Shown: one piece after another, positions 23,763 through 34,535 of the stretch | Position numbering within the stretch: the stretch's first letter is position 1 | How the letters are laid out: every line of letters starts with the position of its first letter | NCBI GenBank assembly: GCA_030549335.1 | Contig: CM060197.1 | Span: forward strand, 47,457,654 to 47,521,653 | Direction of reading: 5' to 3' | DNA: 64,000 nucleotides | From: Pontederia crassipes | Taxonomy: Eukaryota > Streptophyta > Magnoliopsida > Commelinales > Pontederiaceae | The notes under the pieces: model-generated | Told to the model about the DNA's origin: nothing | Databases searched by the model: none | The model's input: only the letters and a program-made list of their open reading frames with translations | Translations under genes and position numbers: made by a program

Positions 23763-24560
23763 GTGTGTGGGATAAAAGTAGTTAATACGTTTATGTTGTC
23801 ATAATTTCTCATTTAAATAATTTATGTATGAAAGAAAAAAAAATTAAAATTAAAAAAAAGGAGAAAAAGAAAATAAATAATGAAAAGCAAAATTTAATAT
23901 CCTACTCTAAATAATAATTAAAGATCATATGGTTAACATATATGATATTTCAAATTAAAAAAATAAATATGACTCTTCACATTAACCAACAATAATTAAT
24001 GGATTTAAGTAGATATAAGATATGAAACTTTTAAATTAAAAAATAATCATGATGTGTCCACGTTAATCGAAAGCAGTGAATAGACTTATCATAATGCATG
24101 AAGTGAAAAAAATATTAAAATAATTCAAAAACGGCAAAATGGAAAATGAAGAATAAAGGAAGGAACATATGTCATATTTCAAATTAAAAAACAATTATAG
24201 CTCTTCGATCGTATTAATCAAAAGTAAGATAAAAATGGAGGTATCCTTTATTTAAAAGAGAGACAACGTGTCTCTTATCTTTTTATTCATTAAATTATAA
24301 ATATGTGGCTCATATCTAATGTTAATAACTTTTAATCTATTTCATATATTTTTAATCTAATGAATAATAAGATCGGAAAGAAATAATTATGACTTATCAT
24401 CATTAACTGAAAGTAGTAAGTAATTATGCCTAAAGTCAAAGGAAAATATTAAAATAATTCAAAAAGGAGAAAAATAAAATAAAATGAAGAATGGAGAACA
24501 ATTTGAAACCTTCTATTGCACATAGTTTTATTTTGTATAATATATAAAAAATAGAATTGA
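22915..24560. repeat. AT-rich degenerate tandem repeat array
   Basis: A block containing AATTTAATATCATACT, then AATAATTAAA, then ATATGTGATCTTTTAAATTA recurs at about 22927, 23424 and 23880, a period of roughly 460-500 bp. A partial further copy lies toward 24180. The units include microsatellites: (TA)n at 23271-23303 and (ATT)n at 23732-23760. No coding content is present. Confidence 0.7.
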
Positions 24561-24714
24561 AACTATTTAGGGCTTAAATTAAATATGAGAATGAGGAAAA
24601 GTGAAATATATTTTGTAACTTGGAAAAGATAAGTTGAATAAAAAATTATGATAATTAATTTTTAGACATCTATTGAATTGATATAACAACTTTTTTGAAA
24701 AACGAGAATATTGA

Positions 24715-25015
24715 TAAAACTTAATGTACAATACTTAATTAATATGCCATTTTGATACATTTTTATTTTTCCAACTTTCACAATCAATTTTTTCGTGACA
24801 TAAAAATATAAGGATCAAATACTCTTAAAAATAGTTGGGATAAAAGAAAAAAAAGATGACCATGATAATGCTGAGGAATGGATAATGGGGATTAAAGAAG
24901 ACACTGAAAATAACAAGAAAAGTCCTGTGGATGAGTATGCCAGCTGTGGAAAGGAAAAATAAATAAATGATGTATGACACATGCAAGAGGAAGATCGAAA
25001 TATTTGAAATAGTTA
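24715..25015 (+). repeat. Second copy of the CNL upstream-flank segment
   Basis: This segment matches 21985-22290 over about 300 bp. Both contain the CATTTTGATAC...TTTTTATTTTTCCAAC block and the ACACATGCAAGAG block. The two copies bracket the AT-rich tandem array, so a duplication or a segmental insertion separated them. Confidence 0.75.
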
Positions 25016-25079
25016 TATTTATTATCAATTAACTTAGATGATTATTGAATTTTTACACATAAAATACAGGTAACAGTTG

Positions 25080-26915
25080 CTACAATAGCACATCAAAATT
25101 GCGAATCTGATGACGATTTGGCTCTTATGGTGTCTTATCATAGATGTTTGAAGGAGAGTTGGGTTTTGGACTCAGGATGTTCCGTACGGAGAGTGGTTCT
25201 CAACTTATCAGAATATTGATGGCGGAAACATCATCATAAGCAATGATGCAGCCTGTAAAATAATTAGAATTAGCTCAATTCAGATCAGAACTCATGACAA
25301 TCGGGTACAGAGGTCCATCATGTTCCGCAACTGAAGAAATATTTGATATCGTTAGGAGTTTTAGACTCCAAAAGATGTCGGATAAATGCTGCAGGAGGTG
25401 TTCTCATGTTTACCAATGGTGATGTTGAAGTCATAACAAGAGTCAGACAAAAGTCCTTGTACATATTACAAGGCACAATAATTTTAGGCGTGGCTACATG
25501 TAGTTCATTTAAATCAGAATCAAAAGCATTCAAGTTGTGGCACGATTTGAACATATGAGTCATAAAGGGATGAGCATCATCAGCAAGCGCAATATCCTGA
25601 ATGATCAGAAGATATCTGAAATCGAATTTTGCAAACAGTGCATCTTTGGCAAGTAAAAACGACATCAATTCAGCAAAACCGTGCACAAAACGAAGGCAAC
25701 ACTTGATTACATACACGCTGACTATTGGGGTCCCTCTCGTGTTCCATCTCTAAGAGGTTCTAAAGACTTTCTATCTATGATAGATTACTCAAGAATGACA
25801 TGGATATTCATGATGAAGCACAAGAGTGAGACATTCAAAGCTTTCAAGCAATGAAAGACTCTGGTGGAGAATCAAACATCGAGAAAAGTGAAATGTCTTC
25901 ATACCGATAATGATTTGGAGTTTTGTTCGTCTAAATTTGATCGATTCTGCAAGAATGAAGACATTGCCAGACATCGCACCGTCAGAGATATACCACAGTA
26001 AAATAGTGTAGCAGAACGCATGAACATAAAACTTCTAGAGAGGGCACAACATGCTATCTTGTCAATCAGAGTCCTACAAACGAGATCGATTTCAAGACTC
26101 CTATTGAGGTATGGTCAGATAATCTTGCTGATTATACTAATCTGAAATTTTTTTGCTATCCAGCATATTATCATGTCAGCGAAAGAAAGTTGGAACCAAG
26201 GACCAAAGAAGGAGTTTTTGTGGGATACGGTGCAGGTGTAAAAGGCTTCAGAATTTGATCTCCCTTATAGCACAAGGTTATTCACTGCAGAAACATATCT
26301 TTTGATGAGATGTCTATACTTAAGCAAAAATCAGATGTTGTTGACTCAGCAGAGGAGGGTGTCAATAAACATGTGGAGTTTGGATTAACTCCAATTCAGA
26401 ATGAGGTAAAAAAATCTCATCAAGCTGAACAACCTGAACTTGAGGAGCAAAAAATAACAAGTCTAGCTGCAGGACGCAGGCAAGTAGGTCCTCCTAAGCG
26501 TTATGACTTTGAGGACATGATTGCATATGCATTCCAAGTAGCTGAAGAGGTGGAGTCGCTAGAGCCATCGAGTTACAAAGATGCTATCACATATATAGAA
26601 TCAGAACAGTGAATTGCGAAAATGAGTGAAGAGATGAAGTGTCTTCACAAGAATCAGACTTGGGTTACCAAAAGGTAGAAAGGTCATTGCATGCAAGTGG
26701 ATTTTCAAGAAGAAGGTTGGAAGTCCAGAAGCTAAAGGTATCAGATTCAAAGTACGTCTAGTTGCTAAAGGCTACAATCAGAAAGATGGAGTACATTATA
26801 ATGAGATCTTCTCTCCAATTGTTAGGCGCACTTCTATCCAGGTGCTACTTGCCATTGTAGTACATCAGAATTTAGAGCTCGAGTAATTAGACGTGAAGTT
26901 AGTTTTTCTTGAACG
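25080..26915 (+). pseudogene. Ty1/copia pol remnant (protease, integrase, start of RT)
   Basis: Reading across frames, the copia domain order is visible. The protease motif WVLDSGCS is near 25157. A GAG-pre-integrase region (an LWH motif around 25540, SHKGMS following) is next. The integrase core has MIDYSRMTWIF near 25780 and a T-D-N/D-L-E-F segment near 25900, and the RT N-terminus (CKWIFKKK, RLVAKGY, EIFSP) lies at 26690-26825. Many stops and frameshifts interrupt it. The RT ends abruptly near 26915, before the catalytic YVDD motif. No LTRs flank it. Confidence 0.8.
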
Positions 26916-27497
26916 CTTGAGGTAAGTCCGAAACTTAGATATTAATTTCATGTTTTCCTTTGCCATTCTTTCGTGATTGCTTAAGCTCATTTGTTATTAT
27001 TGTACTTTTATTTCTTTTTTCCTTACAAACCAACCCACATGCATATGAGATATGCAGTTCTTTTTCTCGATCCTTTCCGATGATTGTGATTTCTATTTAA
27101 TGTTAGTTCATTTTTGTTCTTACGACATGCACATATATTTTAGTATTTGCTATTTTTTATTCTTTTTCACTATCTTGTGGTTGCTATTTTAGTGTTTGCT
27201 CCTATGCTATTATTATCCAAATCAATTTGTCTACATGTGGTTCATTCACAAGTTGAATTTATTAATGGCTAATGCAGCTCATTCGATTCTTCTCGCTAGT
27301 TGTGGGGATGTTGGATGTTGTTTTTTTCCTATTCATTAATGATCAAAGCTGCTTTATTTTTTACATTTTGAAATTGTGGAGAACTGCCCCATAAATTTGG
27401 GATTTTTTCGGTGTTAGATCACATGTCATTAACTATTAATAATATCTTTTTCAATGCTTGAAGGGTGAAGGCACCTCTTTGGCTGCTTAGAATCTAG
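26915..27497 (+). pseudogene. C-terminal exons of a lost CNL (NBS-LRR) gene
   Basis: From the CTTGAACGCTTGAG block at about 26909-26921 onward, the sequence matches the end of the CNL pseudogene at 46074-46639. It carries the same GTAAGT donor (26922), a related intron of about 540 bp, and the same exon start after CTTGAAG (27464). It also has the same short terminal reading frame ending at TAG 27495-27497. Only about 13 bp of the upstream exon remain, fused to copia RT sequence. The matching short last exon in both copies supports the splice model. Confidence 0.65.
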
Positions 27498-28592
27498 AGA
27501 GCGCAAAGCTTTAAAAGACAAATGGAAGAAATTTTATGCCAAGAAGATAGAGTTGCAAATTGAATGTTAAATTGATGCTCAAGACGGAGGCCCTTAAATT
27601 TGTGCTACAAACCAATTAGACTATGCTAAGTGACTTTCAGGAGGTGAAGTTGGAAAGCGATGCTTTTGTTTTAATGCACCGATGACATATGTTTAGGTAA
27701 ATCTAGTAGATGGCCTGCAACATTTGGATGTTGAAATGAGATTAAACACTATTTTGCTTGTGTAGTGAATGAGATATTAATATATATATATGTATTGTGG
27801 ATTGCAGCATGGCTAATCTATCAAAATGAACTATGTTGGTGTCATGTATATGGATGCTTTGTCTCAATATGAAAGTGCAAAGTTATCAATTCTGCCCTCG
27901 TGTGTTGCTGTCTTGGCCATATGTGGGCTTTCTTGTTGTGATTTGTTGTTATACATGTAGTTCTCCTTTGTCAGACATGCTTGGTAAGATAACTCCCATT
28001 TATTGTTTAGTTGAAATTTAAATATTGTCATAAATCTTTGTACTTGAAAATGGGAAAGTTCACTTAGATTAAGCTCTTCTTGCAACCAACATCCCCAAGT
28101 CTTAAAAAAAAAAACAAAACAAAACCCAAGACTTCTAAAAAAAGTCCAAGACCTGTTCTGCACTTTCATCTAATTAATTACTCTCTGCTACATTCTTTTA
28201 GCTTCATTATCGTGTATCCATCTGTCAAAAGTGGAATCCGTGGACTTTAACATCAGTAATTCTTTTGGTTAATGTGTAGAGAAATGATTGCCAGTCTGAA
28301 GGAAAAAAATGTGTGTATTTAAGAGGGAGCGTATCAAAGTTTTTAGGAGAGGAGTCTCATGGTGAGAAGTTGTAATTTAATTATGCTTTCTTGTGATTTG
28401 AAAAAAAAGTTTGTACATTTTGCATTGATTTAGTATACATTTTGAGTTCTAAGTCATTTAAGTTTGTATTCAGTGCCTGTTTATCACACTTCGAATTTAT
28501 TGTTAGATGTTCCTATCATGAGAGTAAGGGACTGGTTTTGTATGTAAACTACAGACACATAATAGTTGAATTTTTTCTTAAAATCTGAAATA
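27498..28592 (+). other. CNL 3' flank, paralogous to 46640-47567
   Basis: The sequence is collinear with the 3' flank of the CNL pseudogene (GACAAATGGAAGAAATTTTATGCC and GTGAATGAGATATTAATATA blocks). It shows no independent gene. Similarity fades near 28592/47567, which marks the end of the duplicated resistance-gene segment. Confidence 0.7.
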
Positions 28593-28639
28593 TTTACCCA
28601 AAGACTTATCTATGATGCTTGTTGCTGGTGAAAGCACAG

Positions 28640-29290
28640 AAACTACATGTCTAAGTAATGAACATTGTGGTGGTGGTAGTAACTTTTCGTGAGCTACAAC
28701 TATGACTAACCGAATGCATGATGGATGTCCTCTGACCTTCTCCCATGGCTCTCACCATTCTGATCATATAAGTTCTCGGCGGGCTTGGCGCAATGCGGCC
28801 TCTTGTCCAAAACCCCACTGCTAACCCCCTTCCTAATATCCTCCACCACTGTCGAACCCTCCGGCACCATCGTACCTGCCACAACATTTCGTGTTGCTCT
28901 TGCCACTCCTCCCTCTTCGCAAAAACCACTGCTGAGGCAGTGGGTGCGTGCTTTGGCGGCTTACTGGTTAGTGGATCCGGGAAGGTGCATGTTTGGATCA
29001 GTCATCTAGGTATATTGTTCTTTCCCTATTTCCACTTTGCCTCTGGGGAATCTGGAGCACTAGAAATGATATTTATTCCCGATCAAGGCTTGCAAATGCT
29101 GAGGCAGTGGGTGCGTGCTTTGGCGGCTTATATTTAGATTCGATGTTCATTAGGAGGAAATTGTCTCCGCTTAGAGGCGGCTGTCAATTCTCGCCTCACT
29201 GCAACGAAGGTGCTGAGAGGGGAAGCATAGAGTACAATAACCAGCTTCCTTTTTATTCATGTTCAAGAGAAGAATGAGATGAGCAAGAAA
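28640..29290 (+). pseudogene. Possible LINE ORF2 tail (RNase H-like) fragment
   Basis: The frame at 28993-29277 contains LWGIWSTRNDIY followed by an Ala-Asn-Ala-Glu segment, which resembles the linker and RNase H-like region at the end of plant LINE-type proteins. A perfect 33 bp direct repeat occurs at 28931-28963 and 29098-29130. No RT motifs are visible and the similarity is short. Confidence 0.3.
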
Positions 29291-29306
29291 GCAACATTAA
29301 TGCAAC

Positions 29307-29998
29307 CATATCCAATCACGAAGGTTAATCTAGGAAACCAAACTATTTCAACTGAATTCTTCGGCAGTTCTTTCACGTTGTTTCGTATAGGGACGGTTCG
29401 ACAATCACTGTGAAAAGTTGATGCAATATCACAATTCAAATACTTACAGAATTACAACAAAAATTAGACAAAATAAGAAGAGTCCAGGGCACATTCATTG
29501 CAGCAATGGAACTCTATTTATAGAGTTTACATGGCCTTTGGTTAATTGCACGTGCATGCAGTTTCTACAACTGCAATGACTGTAGTTCTAACAAGAAGCA
29601 CACGTGTGCGTATATATGTCTAATAATCACTCACTCACACGTAATGTGCTATTTGTCACATTTACAAATTTTTGTGTATACTAAATGGATCGTGCGACCC
29701 ACGAGTACATTCACAACATAATATAGAAGAGTTGCGACCTATTAAGGATACACAATCACTCAACCACTTGAGAGCATATACCATGACCTGTTAGGGATAA
29801 ATAGTGCTCAACCAACTTGAGAGCCAAGACTATAAAAGTCGCTCAATCAATATACAAGTCAGAATTATATTCTTATATAGTTGCTCAAGCAATCATGCTA
29901 CTCGCTTTGCCTTAGAAATACCTTGCTTTCATAGCTTAGACGACTCACGTTTAACTCCGAGGTTACTTAATTTTATATGTATACTTTATAGTTGACCA
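29307..29998 (-). repeat. Possible LTR (minus strand)
   Basis: On the minus strand the segment would start TGTTGGTCAAC (29998) and has a CTATAAATAGAG promoter box near 29511-29524. It appears to interrupt the copia gag remnant at 29999-30681. The left boundary is a guess and no target duplication was found. Confidence 0.3.
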
Positions 29999-30681
29999 AC
30001 AACATATAAAGTATGGCACCTTTTTAGGGTTTGTCTTCTCTGCGGTTGTTACCAACCCTGCGACTTGAGTTTTCGCAGCCTTGCCAGACGCCCTATGATG
30101 AAGTTCACGAGTATGCAGACTCGATCTTACTTCTTCCAAAGTAATTGTATCTCTTCTGATGATAATAGAATGAACGAAATTTTTGTATACAGAGAAAGAG
30201 ACACTAACAGAAGTAGGACAGCATCTTCGTCTTCAATCTTCACATCTATATTTAATAATTCCATCACCAGAGTATTCATCTGATCAATATGATCTTTCAG
30301 AGGGGTACCTTCTTGCATGCTGAGGGCGAACAGACGTTGCTTCAACAGTAACTTGTTGGTCAGAGACTTAGTCATGAAGAGACTCTCAAGTTTCGACCAC
30401 AGATTAGCCACCATTTCTTGATCAACGACTTCGATAATAACCTCATCCGCCAAGCACAACATGATCATGGAGTGCATCTTCTCTTCCTGTGCCGCCATAC
30501 TTACGAGGTTGGAATCCTTTTCTTTGCCCTTCGACTCTTCCTCCTTTGGTTTGTTCTTCGGCATATTCACGAGAGGCGCCCAGACTCCTTGTTGTTTTAG
30601 AAGTGTCATCATCTTGATGTGCTAGAGATTGAAACTATTTCGTCCCGTGAATTTCTCGATGTTCACGTTGTGCGATGCCAT
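29999..30681 (-). pseudogene. Ty1/copia gag (UBN2-type) pseudogene
   Basis: The frame starts at ATG 30681 (minus) with the typical copia gag opening (MASHNVNIEKFTG), contains LLKQQGVWAPL, and continues with a leucine-rich middle part (LADEVI...LWSKLESLF, LKQRLF, DHIDQMNTLVMEL). A TAG interrupts the frame just before the HIKM segment, and a frameshift lies near 30140. After it, a Lys/Arg-rich segment (RASGKAAKTQVAG) continues to about 30005. The zinc knuckle and pol are missing. Gag would package the retroelement RNA; this copy is dead. Confidence 0.8.
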
Positions 30682-30718
30682 CTCTACGCCTGACGGAGGA
30701 TCGACGATGAAGCCTCAC

Positions 30719-30728
30719 TCTGATACCA
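30719..30728 (-). other. Copia primer-binding site
   Basis: The minus-strand sequence TGGTATCAGA begins 3 bases inside the LTR end at 30732. It matches the initiator-methionine tRNA 3' end complement used by most plant LTR elements, and fixes the orientation as minus. Confidence 0.85.
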
Positions 30729-30731
30729 GTT

Positions 30732-31096
30732 TGTTAGGATTTCTTCATGAGAGAAATTATGTACCGTGAGAAAGAATCCGAGAAATTTAAGGCGACGCAA
30801 AATTTTATTAGATGGAAAAAACAGAAGACGATTACAAGATCAGATTGCTTTCTCTTTGGACCTCTAAGGAGTTTATATAGGCACTCCATTTAACAGATGA
30901 TAGGAATTACATATCAACTGAGACTCTATATTAATCCCAAAAATAGGATACCTACTTTGTGATAAGAAAATATATCAATTCCTTAACAATCTCATGATAA
31001 AAAAATATACAGAATATGTTAGACAAATTTCCTTTTATTTCAGAGTTTGTGTCCAAATGATTTTCAGTTAGAGTAGAATTTAAGGCATTATTAACA
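30732..31096 (-). repeat. 5' LTR of the copia element (365 bp)
   Basis: The LTR has TGTTAGGA...TTAACA ends, lies next to the primer-binding site, and has a minus-strand CCTATATAAAC promoter box near 30875. Its two ends match the 685 bp solo LTR at 39929-40613; the middle differs in length and sequence. No matching 3' LTR is found to its left. Confidence 0.82.
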
Positions 31097-31287
31097 TGTA
31101 TGACAAGAAAACACTGAATAATTTATGGAATGGATCATGGGAGCTTATTTTAAGGGGGCACTGAATAGCTTTTTTGCTTCGAGAGGCCTGTCCGATGGAA
31201 TTGTGACAACCATACAAGTCTCTATAATTGGCATCAAATTATCATTTTTAAGGTTATGGTAGATGGTTCTCCAGATTTTTATCAAGG

Positions 31288-34027
31288 GGTAATTGTGTCT
31301 TTTGGTCAAAATCCCTAACCTCTCTATATAAAGACTTAAGAATCCATGGTTTACCTCTTTTCTCCATTTGGACTTTTGACGGCTAGGGCTTGAGGAAGGA
31401 GATCTTGAGGAACAAGGAGGAAGAAGAAGGAAGAAGAGGAGAATCAACTAGAGGGATCAAAGTATGTAAACGAGATCCAACTTCTCTCTCCTCTCTCAAT
31501 GTTTCTTCTGTAATGGATTGAGAGCAAGAGGACGATGTGTTCTCTTATTGGATTATAATTGAGGGATTTTATTTATGTAAATCATTAGATCCATGCATTT
31601 TATTTTCTAGGTTATGATCCATGACATATATAGATTTTATGAAGAGATTCAATAGTTAGGGTTCTATGAACCCGAGATCTAAGAATTTGATGTTTTTGCA
31701 TGATTTTTCATGTGCTTTTCATGCCCATTGATGTATAGATCAGACCTAGACCCTTTAGGATACTTCGTATTGCATTTTCTCAAAGTTTCATGAAAAAACG
31801 TGCATGACACGCGTGTAATATGGACCAGAAGCTATTAATACAGGCAACAGGGCAAAAAAATGGGCAGACCATATTTTCTGCTCTGAGCCTAACACGGCCT
31901 GTAGGTTGTTAATACGATATGGATGACAAACATACGGGCTGACCGTATTTTTATGTGCGAGCCTAATACGACCTACGAAAAGTTAATTCGACTTGGAAGG
32001 TAAAAATATGACCCGATCGTATTTTCATGTGCGAGCCTAATATGACTTGGAGGACTCTAATATGGGCTGGAAGGCAATAATACGACTTGGCCGTATTGTT
32101 CTCGCAGATTGAGTATACTTATAATATTTTAAACTTATTTTCAAAGTATTTATACTATGTACTGATGCTTGATGATTGTATATGAACATAGATACATGAA
32201 ATGCATGGACAAGCATAACTAGGTTAAAATCTGAAGATTGAGCGACATAAATTGTTTGATGATGTGATAATAATGAACCCAATTGAATAATATTATTACT
32301 TGGCGCCCCTCAAACTGATGATAGGAAATACTATGCCTTGCTTCATTGTGTTAGAATTTCCCTCGAAAAATTACTTTGCCCTGCACTTTGGAGTTAGCAT
32401 TTCCTATGAAAATAATTGTATCCTACCGGCAACGGCATGTATATTCCATTTCACCCTCGGGTGACGGAGCCTGAGCTACAAGGCCTAGCTAGCCTACTGA
32501 AGGGCAATGACTTGATTCTTCAATTACTGATAAGGTCAAAGATTACTGAACCGACTGACTGAAATGAAGGAACTGATGACCACGAACGTGGGATGCAATG
32601 GACTATGAAGCAACCCTGAGGATATTACTGAAGCAAGGTAATGACAAGTGCTAGTCACTTGGGATGCTTACTGATACCGACTAACTGTTACAGTACTGTT
32701 ATTGATGACCTTATGAAATGAACTGATGACATGTATATTTGAAGAATATGACATGACATGCATGTTTCTTTTATTTATGAAACTGTCATATATATGTCAT
32801 GTAGTATCCTGCTTAAGATGCATTTTACTGCATTGGCCTTTGCATACTCTTACTGGGCAACCTGCACCTTGGATCCGTGCAGGTAATTGAATTGCTTGGA
32901 TGGATGTCTGACTCAACTCATGACGACGAAGTTACACATGGCAATAGCATAAGAATGGATGAAGTCATGAATCACTAGAGTATGTTCTAAATATAAAGTT
33001 GAATAATGGCCTATTTATGTTCTATGACATTAGTCTTATTGATTTTTTCACTTAAAGTCTTCCGCTAAATAGATTATGATTTTATCCTATTTTAAATGAA
33101 TATTAGTTTCCGCTGCAGATGATATAGTACTTTTAGCGGATTCAAGAGAAGAGATTAATACAAAATTGGAAATATGGAGAAATACGTTGGAGTCAAAGGG
33201 TTTTCGTTTAAGTAGGAATAAAATAGAATATATGCATAGCAATTTCACAAATAAACAACGTAGAGACGATTTGGAAGTTAGGTTAGGGGAGGATATAATT
33301 CCTCAAGTGACAAAGTTTAAATATTTAGGATTAAGACAAGATGGTGAGATTGATGACGATGTTAATCATAGAATTCAAGATGATTGGTGTAAGTGGAAGA
33401 AAGCCACTGGAGTTCTTTGTGATAGAAAAGTACCAAATAAAGTTAAAAAAAATTCTATTGTACTGCTATAAGACCGACAGTGTTATATGGTAGTGAATGT
33501 TGGGCTATGAAGGGACAATATGAACGTAAAGTGGGGGTAGTCAAAATGAGGATGTTGAGATGGATGTGTGGTCATACAAGATTAGATAAGATTAGGAATG
33601 ACCATATACGTGAACGAGTCGGAGTGGCCCCTATTAGTGAGAAAATGATAGAGAATCGTTTGAGATGGTTTGGTCATGTTCAGAGAAGACCATTAAATGC
33701 GCCAGTAAGAAGAGTAGATCAAATAATCTGGAGTCCGATTAAAAGAGGGAGAGGGAGGCCAAGGCGGACACTTGGCGAACTAATAGAGCAAGATCTATTG
33801 GTGAATAATATACCGAAAGGTTTGGTTACTAATAGAGCGGAATGGCATCGTATGATCCATGTAGCCGACCCCACCTGGTGGGATAAGGCTTTGTTGTTGT
33901 TGTATTAGTTTCTGCTGCATTAGTATATGAATCATTTTATTTTAATGATGTCATGACGAATGGGCTAGCACTGTCGAAATAACCTAATTGCGTATGGCAT
34001 TTGGGGGTGAAATTTTGGGGTGTTACA
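31288..34027 (+). repeat. 5' LTR of the gypsy element, interrupted by a LINE
   Basis: It is collinear with the 3' LTR from GTAATTGTG onward and ends GGGGTGTTACA. Bases 31800-32095 hold repeated AATACGACCTGG / CCGTATT motifs, a palindromic cluster like those in the other long LTRs. An RTE fragment with a 17 bp target duplication interrupts it near the end. The start (TGTAACACCCCA) is lost at the junction with unrelated sequence. Confidence 0.85.
33118..33902 (+). pseudogene. RTE-like LINE, 5'-truncated ORF, inserted in the gypsy LTR
   Basis: The fragment starts inside the RT catalytic motif (Ala-Asp-Asp-Ile-Val). It continues through LESKGFRLSRNK, KFKYLG, GVLCDRKVP, ECWAMK, LRWMCGHTR, NRLRWFGHVQRRP and HVADPTWW, the typical C-terminal part of this plant LINE family. 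A frameshift/stop lies near 33470. It ends in a short (TTG)n tail. TATTAGTTTCCGCTGCA (33101-33117) and TATTAGTTTCTGCTGCA (33903-33919) form a 17 bp target duplication with one mismatch. Confidence 0.92.
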
Positions 34028-34029
34028 AT

Positions 34030-34041
34030 TGGTATCAGAGC
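34030..34041 (+). other. Gypsy primer-binding site
   Basis: TGGTATCAGAGC lies two bases after the 5' LTR end and matches the initiator-methionine tRNA complement. Confidence 0.92.
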
Positions 34042-34535
34042 GTATGTTTAGGACCTTGTTAAGTATGTCATAGAACTGTTAAGTGTCTAAGTCTATGAGC
34101 AACCATCATGAGCAACCATCCAAGGTAAAGAGTATGTATGTTTTGTGCCATATGTTTGACTGTTTATATTAACCATCTAATGTTGGTTGATGACTGTTAT
34201 GTGAATTATGGAAGCAAATTGTCTTCCAATGAGAATGCTAATGATTGCATTCAAGTGTGACAGTATTGTCAAATTGAATGACGACAATATGTAATATGAG
34301 AGGTGTATCTCATTGTAAATTGTAAGGATGATGGACATATGCTAAGAAATGGATTGCCCAAAATTGTATACATGATATATTCGTAACAATTGAACAAGCT
34401 TTCATGATCAAAGACTATAAAATGACTAAGGAAACTATAGTGAAATTCGATTTTCACAAAGTTAAATAGAAAGTTCACTGAATGATAAGATGACAATTAT
34501 GAACTGACAACTAGAAATAGCAACACTACTAGGGA
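34042..34535 (+). other. Remnant leader; gag missing
   Basis: Only about 500 bp separate the primer-binding site from the protease remnant, whereas gag plus leader normally needs well over 1 kb. No gag or zinc-knuckle motif is readable. This points to a deletion of gag. Confidence 0.6.
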
